Source: Strigops habroptila
Lineage: Eukaryota > Chordata > Aves > Psittaciformes > Psittacidae
NCBI RefSeq assembly: GCF_004027225.2
Contig: NC_044282.2
Span: forward strand, 47,150,576-47,214,575
Direction of reading: 5' to 3'
DNA length: 64,000 nt
Part shown: positions 43,201-64,000 of the stretch, piece by piece
How positions within the stretch are numbered: position 1 is the first letter of the stretch
How the letters are laid out: each line of letters begins with the position of its first letter
Notes under the pieces: model-generated
The model's input: only the letters and a program-made list of their open reading frames with translations
Told to the model about the DNA's origin: nothing
Databases searched by the model: none
Program-made: the position numbers and the translations under genes

Positions 43201-44066
43201 CATATTAACATTCGCTGTTAGATACCTGCCTCAACTCTTCTTTTTAAATAAGCTAGTGTTCATGGTCTGGTTACTTAAGTAGCACTGCCAAATGGGGAGA
43301 AAAAGACCAACACCTATTTCTTTCCTGCACTTATCTTTCTGCCTTAGTGTAAGTCGGACTGATATAAATTCAGCAGGAACCCTTCAGAAGTCCACAAATA
43401 CTTTGAAAAGAAGAGGAAATAAAAGAAAAAGAGAAAATGAACCTTAAGGTTATGTCCAGACTTTTCTGGTACTGCATCTTAACTTGAAGAAATTGACAAC
43501 TACATGCTTGCCACCAATGCTTGAAATAACATAGCAGTGCAAGGGAAGTGAAACGGCACCTTGGAAAATCCAGAATATTCAACTGATCATTCCAAAACCT
43601 ATCAGACAAAATGGACACATTATTCAAAAAGAAGAATACTTTTTAGAGATACCGAATAACCAACTAGTACTGTAGAACAAGCTCATTCTTGGTACCTAGC
43701 ATCAGGCACCCTCTTAAAGACAATGTTTATCACTACAGATCAAACATACTACTTTTTCCTCCAAACCTTACTCTGTTCTGCTAGAAATTCTTGTATGTGT
43801 GGGCTTTGTTATGGAAGCAATCCAGCATTCATCTCGGAATATAAGGGGCTTTGCACCAGATAGAGGGTTTTTAACTCTTATAACACAATCTGAGGAATGG
43901 TAGAAGCACGAATGGTTTCCTGTTTGGAACAGCAAAGCACTGAACTGTCACCAGAAATGCTTCCACAGCAGAGTACGTACCACACTCAGCTTACCTTGCT
44001 CTTGGTGCTGATCTCGCTGCTCTGGGAGCTGCTGCTGCTGTGCCGTTTTTTTCCTTTTCTAAACAT
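37142..44066 (-). CDS. ITGB1BP1: ITGB1BP1 (ICAP-1), complete CDS in 6 exons
   Basis: Integrin cytoplasmic domain-associated protein 1. It binds the NPxY tail of integrin beta-1 and the N-terminus of KRIT1 through a PTB domain and restrains integrin activation by competing with talin. Seen: six exons (44066-43995, 43161-43083, 42344-42208, 41011-40919, 38117-37968, 37213-37142) join in frame to 603 nt, 200 residues plus TGA, the family length exactly. N-terminus is basic (KGKKRH, a nuclear localisation signal in the family) and serine-rich; RSST at 35-38 keeps Thr38, the known CaMKII site. The PTB fold runs from about residue 58 ([14 protein letters not shown]) to the end ([13 protein letters not shown]). 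The start is the first ATG of the exon and has the conserved MFRKGKKRH beginning. Transcribed away from CPSF3 off a shared CpG island. Confidence 0.97.
37968..38117 (-). CDS. ITGB1BP1: ITGB1BP1 exon 5 (coding), 150 nt, likely skipped in ICAP-1 beta
   Basis: Acceptor tttcag, donor ttg|gtaaga. Encodes [20 protein letters not shown], then [14 protein letters not shown] and [11 protein letters not shown], residues 128-177. Fifty codons, phase 0 on both sides. The known ICAP-1 beta isoform lacks 50 residues, which this exon would explain. Confidence 0.96.
40919..41011 (-). CDS. ITGB1BP1: ITGB1BP1 exon 4 (coding)
   Basis: Acceptor caaag, donor tat|gtaagt. Encodes [19 protein letters not shown] then [12 protein letters not shown], the central PTB strands. 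Phase 0 at both ends. Confidence 0.96.
41209..41452 (+). mobile_element. CR1 LINE fragment
   Basis: Sense to the plus strand: TTTCTTTACTGAGAGAGTGG and CAAGCACTGGAACAGGCTTC, ending in TCCATGATTCTGG. Lies in the ITGB1BP1 intron between coding exons 3 and 4, antisense to the gene. Confidence 0.85.
42208..42344 (-). CDS. ITGB1BP1: ITGB1BP1 exon 3 (coding)
   Basis: Acceptor ttgcag, donor cag|gtaagt. Encodes [20 protein letters not shown] then [14 protein letters not shown], the first strand and helix of the PTB domain. Confidence 0.97.
43083..43161 (-). CDS. ITGB1BP1: ITGB1BP1 exon 2 (coding)
   Basis: Acceptor cttag, donor cag|gtatgt. Encodes [20 protein letters not shown] then DSTKSS, the serine/threonine-rich regulatory tail with Thr38. 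Confidence 0.96.
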
Positions 44067-44095
44067 TTTTTCATAATTGGATCAAGGAAGATCTT
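43995..44095 (-). CDS. ITGB1BP1: ITGB1BP1 exon 1 (coding) with 29 nt of 5' UTR
   Basis: Minus-strand acceptor cttcttag at 44096; 5' UTR 44095-44067; ATG at 44066-44064; donor aag|gtaagc. Encodes [20 protein letters not shown] then TKSK. The serine run is coded by an AGC repeat. Confidence 0.95.
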
Positions 44096-45580
44096 CTAAG
44101 AAGGAAAAGTCAAAATTAAAGCTGTCACAGCCTCAAGGGAAGGAGTTCCTGGCAAACACCAGGGCAACCGTGTCCACAGTGCACAGAAACTGGAAACTTG
44201 TAAAGAACTCTGAGGATGGAAGCAGGAATGTTCCTCTGCTGCTCTTCATGTGTGACTGTGTAAAGTCCCTCCAGCTCTCTCCTAAAACATCCCTGTCCTT
44301 CTGATCCATCAAAAATTGCTGCTCCTTAAGTTATAGACTGTTGCAAAGGTCAGTTTCTAATGCATACAGGTTTAGAAACAAGACAAAATTTAAATTCCTA
44401 CTTAAAAACATTATTTTTATTTGTAACTACAATCCAAGTGCCCTACAAGGTGCATCCAATGCAATCCCTGCTCCAGAGAATATGACCCCATTAAAAATGA
44501 AACCAACCAACCAAACAACCCTAATTCTGAAGAACTATTGACTGTAACACTCTAAGAGCAGCCATTACTACTTAACATGTTCCTGAAAATTAAAGCATGT
44601 TACATTTACTGCCTTGGAATGGAGTTACTGGGAGTTCTGAGAGTATTCTCAAAGCATTTTTCCTGTATCTACCCTACTATTTCAATTGCTTCACATAACA
44701 TTTGGCCGGACAGTGTCAAGAAGCAGGACATTGACCCCCCATCAGGGAGTGCTGAACCCCCACTTCCCAGCTTCAGAGAAGAGTATTTTAATTACAGAGC
44801 CTTCAGAAATCCTGAGCAGGTGGAAGAAAGAGCACAAAGGAGGAACACAACCTACTGCACACTGTTCCCACGGCAGGCAGTAATGGAAGACACACAAGGC
44901 AGAGCTTAGATCTGAGATGCAGTGCAGGATTACAGCCCGCAGGCTGCCGCTGTGTTTGTCATTAAGCAAACACCCGGTCCCTGGCAGACCAAAAGCCGCC
45001 CAGCGCGGAGCCGCGGTACCCAGCGCGGAGCCGCGGTACCCAGCGCAGCCACCTCCTGGGGCTCATTCCAGCCGCCAGTACGGAGCGAGCAGCCCCTCCT
45101 GCAGAGCAGCGCTGCCACGGCACAGGCACATCTCCCGAGCCTGCCTGCTGTCCCCGAGCACGGCACAACCGAACATGCGCTACTTCACAAGCTCTTTTAA
45201 TACGCTACTTGATTAAGGAGCTCTTCGCAGCTCCTCGCTCAGCACACGCACCCACTGCGGCTGCGGGGAGCAGCGAGTCCCGGCTCCGGCTCGGCACCGC
45301 ACTCCCTTTTGCTTATCTTCTCCCCGTTTCTCCCTGCAGCCCCAGGTGACAACCTAACAAATGATGAAAGGACAAACCCACTTCCCACAGAGAGGCGCAG
45401 CTCCCGCCGCCTGGGAAGGCAGGAAGGAGCGCTGCCCCTGCCACGGCGGGCGGCAACGAACGCCGGTTCCCCCGCGCCCCAAGCCTCTGCCCCGGCCCTC
45501 CCGGGGCGCCCCGCGCCGCTGCCGAGACCTCGGGGCCCGGTGAACGCCTCGCCCGGAGCCCGCTCGCCGCCGCCCCTCAC
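44096..45580 (-). other. ITGB1BP1 first intron
   Basis: Runs from the noncoding first exon to the ATG exon. Its promoter-side third lies in the CpG island and carries the 20-bp tandem repeat at 45001. Confidence 0.55.
45001..45046. repeat. 20-bp tandem repeat, 2.3 copies, in CpG island
   Basis: Two identical 20-bp units (45001-45020 and 45021-45040) starting CAGCGCGGAG and ending GCGGTACC, plus six bases of a third. Lies in the first intron of ITGB1BP1. Confidence 0.9.
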
Positions 45581-45660
45581 CTCAGCCCGCGGCCCGCACC
45601 CGTCCTCCCTCTTCCGGGTGTCTCCACGCCGCATGCGCGCACGGCGCGGCAGGCAGGAAG
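45581..45660 (-). other. ITGB1BP1: ITGB1BP1 noncoding first exon (inferred)
   Basis: A consensus minus-strand donor, gag|gtgagg, ends at 45581 inside the CpG island and points to the coding exon 1.5 kb away. The upstream edge (transcription start) is a guess from the neighbouring CPSF3 start. Other noncoding exons are possible. Confidence 0.5.
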
Positions 45661-45717
45661 CGGAGGGCGAGAGGAAGCGGAAGGCGGGCGGGGGTCAGCG
45701 CCGCGGCCCGGGGCGTG

Positions 45718-62361
<16,644 letters not shown>

Positions 62362-64000
62362 GTATGTACAGCAAAGCACTCCCTTTTGTGTGTGCTGTGT
62401 TTAGCAGAGGCGAGCCTCCCTTCTAGCATACAGATCTGCCTAGAACATCATGTACCCATTGCTAAGGAAATTATTTTGTATTTGGTATCAAAACAGCTTA
62501 AGCCTGTTCACTTGCCATTACTTTCATTGACATTCTCGTCAGTGGATCAGTACCCTGCCTCTCTGAGAGAAATACTGATCCAGCCTGTGAGCTGAGCTCA
62601 CCGATTTAACAGAAGCATTTCCTACAGAGTTTTCTTCATTTAAAAAAATGCTAGAAATGTTTATGTGACAAATGCTGTAAATTTGGAAGAAACCCCAGTA
62701 TTTGTCAGCAGCTCTCTGCTTGTATAAAAATGAATAAAGGAAGATTGTAGAGAAGAAACTGGTTTAGCCCACAATTTCTTTTGTAAATGCTTGTAAAACA
62801 TAGGCTCTGGTCTGAATAATTGAACAATCAGAGTAGGAGCGACGGTAATACTTGGGTTTTTGGTCATCTTGATCCTTTTGTAGCTAAACTGAAAGCCTGA
62901 AATATTCACAAAAAGAAGTATTTTATTAATTTGCTAGCTAGGTTCAGAATTGAATGTCATGCATGTCAGAATGCTGCTTTAAGAAGCTGTCGCACCTAGT
63001 TATTTGAACAATGTGGAATTGTAAAGAATGGTTCAAACCATGTCTTCTGTGTCCTTAAGCATTTTAATGTGTCAACTTTGTCATTATTAATAACATACTG
63101 AAAATGTATAATGTATTACCACTATCCATTATAGTAATCCATTCCAATCTGGAGTAGCTCCCAGATGCTGTCCTGAGGGACCATAACAAATGTTTCAAGT
63201 ATTCTACAAACCCAGAAGAAGCTGATCCCAGCCCAAAATTTCTTACCTTTTGAAACAAACCAAATGAATATTAATTATCTCAAGAGGATAGTGAATTACA
63301 GTCTTGTGGTTAACACACCATGATTGCTGTGACATCGTTTTTCAGTTTTTTAATAAACATATGCTACATTTCAATGTATACCTAGTACAGAAACATAGGA
63401 CTGATGAAAAGAGCTCTTGCAATAAAGAAAAAGGTAACAAGGCTGGAAAAAAATACATAATGCTCAATCAAGAAGTTAGGCTTCATTTTCATGTAATATT
63501 ATATTGATGTATGTCATTATTGTTAAGGCTTGTGCACTGACAGAAGCCCTAATGGCAACTCAACTGCCACCGTGTGTGTATATCTTTGTAATACTTTACA
63601 TACTGTGTTGGCAATGGCAAGCTTGTGCCATTGTGAACCAGGTTTAACAAGAAAGTTCTGTCCTTCTTTATGTGCATATGTATCTTCTTATAAAACTTTA
63701 ATGGCCTTAAAATGAAAAACTGTTTAGTATAGATCTGACTACATGGTGGGACTTGTGGATTTACTTATTCCACATTAACGCCTAACAGAGTGTTCTTAGA
63801 GTTCACATGTTTCTAACAGCATTGTCACATAACATTAAATATGTGTTTGCTGTTTCAAATGCCCCCTCTTTTTTTTCTCTTCACAAACCTTTATGGTTGA
63901 AAGTTGTTACTTGTTCAGAACAGCAGCAAATTAATACTGAATTAGAGAAGGTACAGTCTTAGAGCCTAAAAGTCCATAGGCTCAAGAATGGTATTACTAT
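62362..64000 (+). other. CPSF3 intron 17 (runs off the window)
   Basis: After the exon 17 donor the frame stays open to 62595, with AATAAA at 62733-62738. I did not find the expected last exon (residues like TVECEEG, ending ALTPVH), so the intron is at least 1.6 kb. Confidence 0.7.

Larger units (their letters stand above)
37214..43994 (-). other. ITGB1BP1 introns between coding exons
   Basis: Introns 37214-37967 (with the possible alternative exon at 37698-37871), 38118-40918 (2.8 kb, unique), 41012-42207 (CR1 at 41209), 42345-43082 and 43162-43994. No other gene seen. Confidence 0.75.

Noticed and set aside
62596..64000. Last CPSF3 coding exon
   Set aside because: No sequence coding the expected acidic tail after an acceptor was seen in any frame.

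Overview
This is a vertebrate nuclear window, almost certainly avian. It is AT-rich and intron-rich with small exons, carries many CR1 retrotransposon fragments (the dominant interspersed repeat of birds), and has no SINE-rich mammalian pattern. I found no prokaryotic, viral or CRISPR content. By exon-by-exon translation the window carries three conserved protein genes in the order ASAP2 (+, 3' three quarters) > < ITGB1BP1 (-, complete CDS) <> CPSF3 (+, all but the last coding exon). I recall the same order from human 2p25 and chicken chromosome 3. All 42 coding exons listed below join in frame with canonical GT-AG introns.

Layout. 1-4355 is an ASAP2 intron; the BAR-domain exons lie left of the window. 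4356-33991 holds 19 ASAP2 coding exons (PH, ArfGAP with its zinc finger, ankyrin repeats, proline-rich region, C-terminal SH3), 748 codons plus TAA. A 3' UTR of about 2.6 kb follows, to poly(A) signals at 36558 and 36620. About 0.2 kb further right the ITGB1BP1 transcript ends, tail to tail with ASAP2 (minus-strand poly(A) signal at 36856-36851). Six ITGB1BP1 coding exons (44066 down to 37142) encode exactly 200 residues of the integrin beta-1 binding protein ICAP-1, with a noncoding first exon in a CpG island. That island (about 44.9-46.15 kb) is a bidirectional, TATA-less promoter: CPSF3 starts at 45718 on the plus strand, less than 140 bp from the ITGB1BP1 first-exon donor. Seventeen CPSF3 coding exons run from 45718 to 62361 and encode residues 1-658 of the pre-mRNA 3'-end endonuclease CPSF73. 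The metallo-beta-lactamase and beta-CASP residues are all intact. The last coding exon (about 33 residues expected) must lie beyond 64000.

Repeats. Eight CR1 pieces and one much older LINE (L3/CR1-like, about 26.64-27.34 kb) sit in introns, none in coding exons. There are also short local tandem duplications, a pair of perfect inverted repeats at 30.9-31.0 kb, and scattered homopolymer tracts.

No novel system was found. The points most worth checking are transcript-level: possible intronic polyadenylation of CPSF3 after its exon 10 or 17, a possible alternative last exon of ITGB1BP1, a seven-residue N-terminal insertion in CPSF3, and small acceptor shifts or tandem acceptors in ASAP2. The genes are not an operon; ITGB1BP1 and CPSF3 are linked only by the shared promoter.
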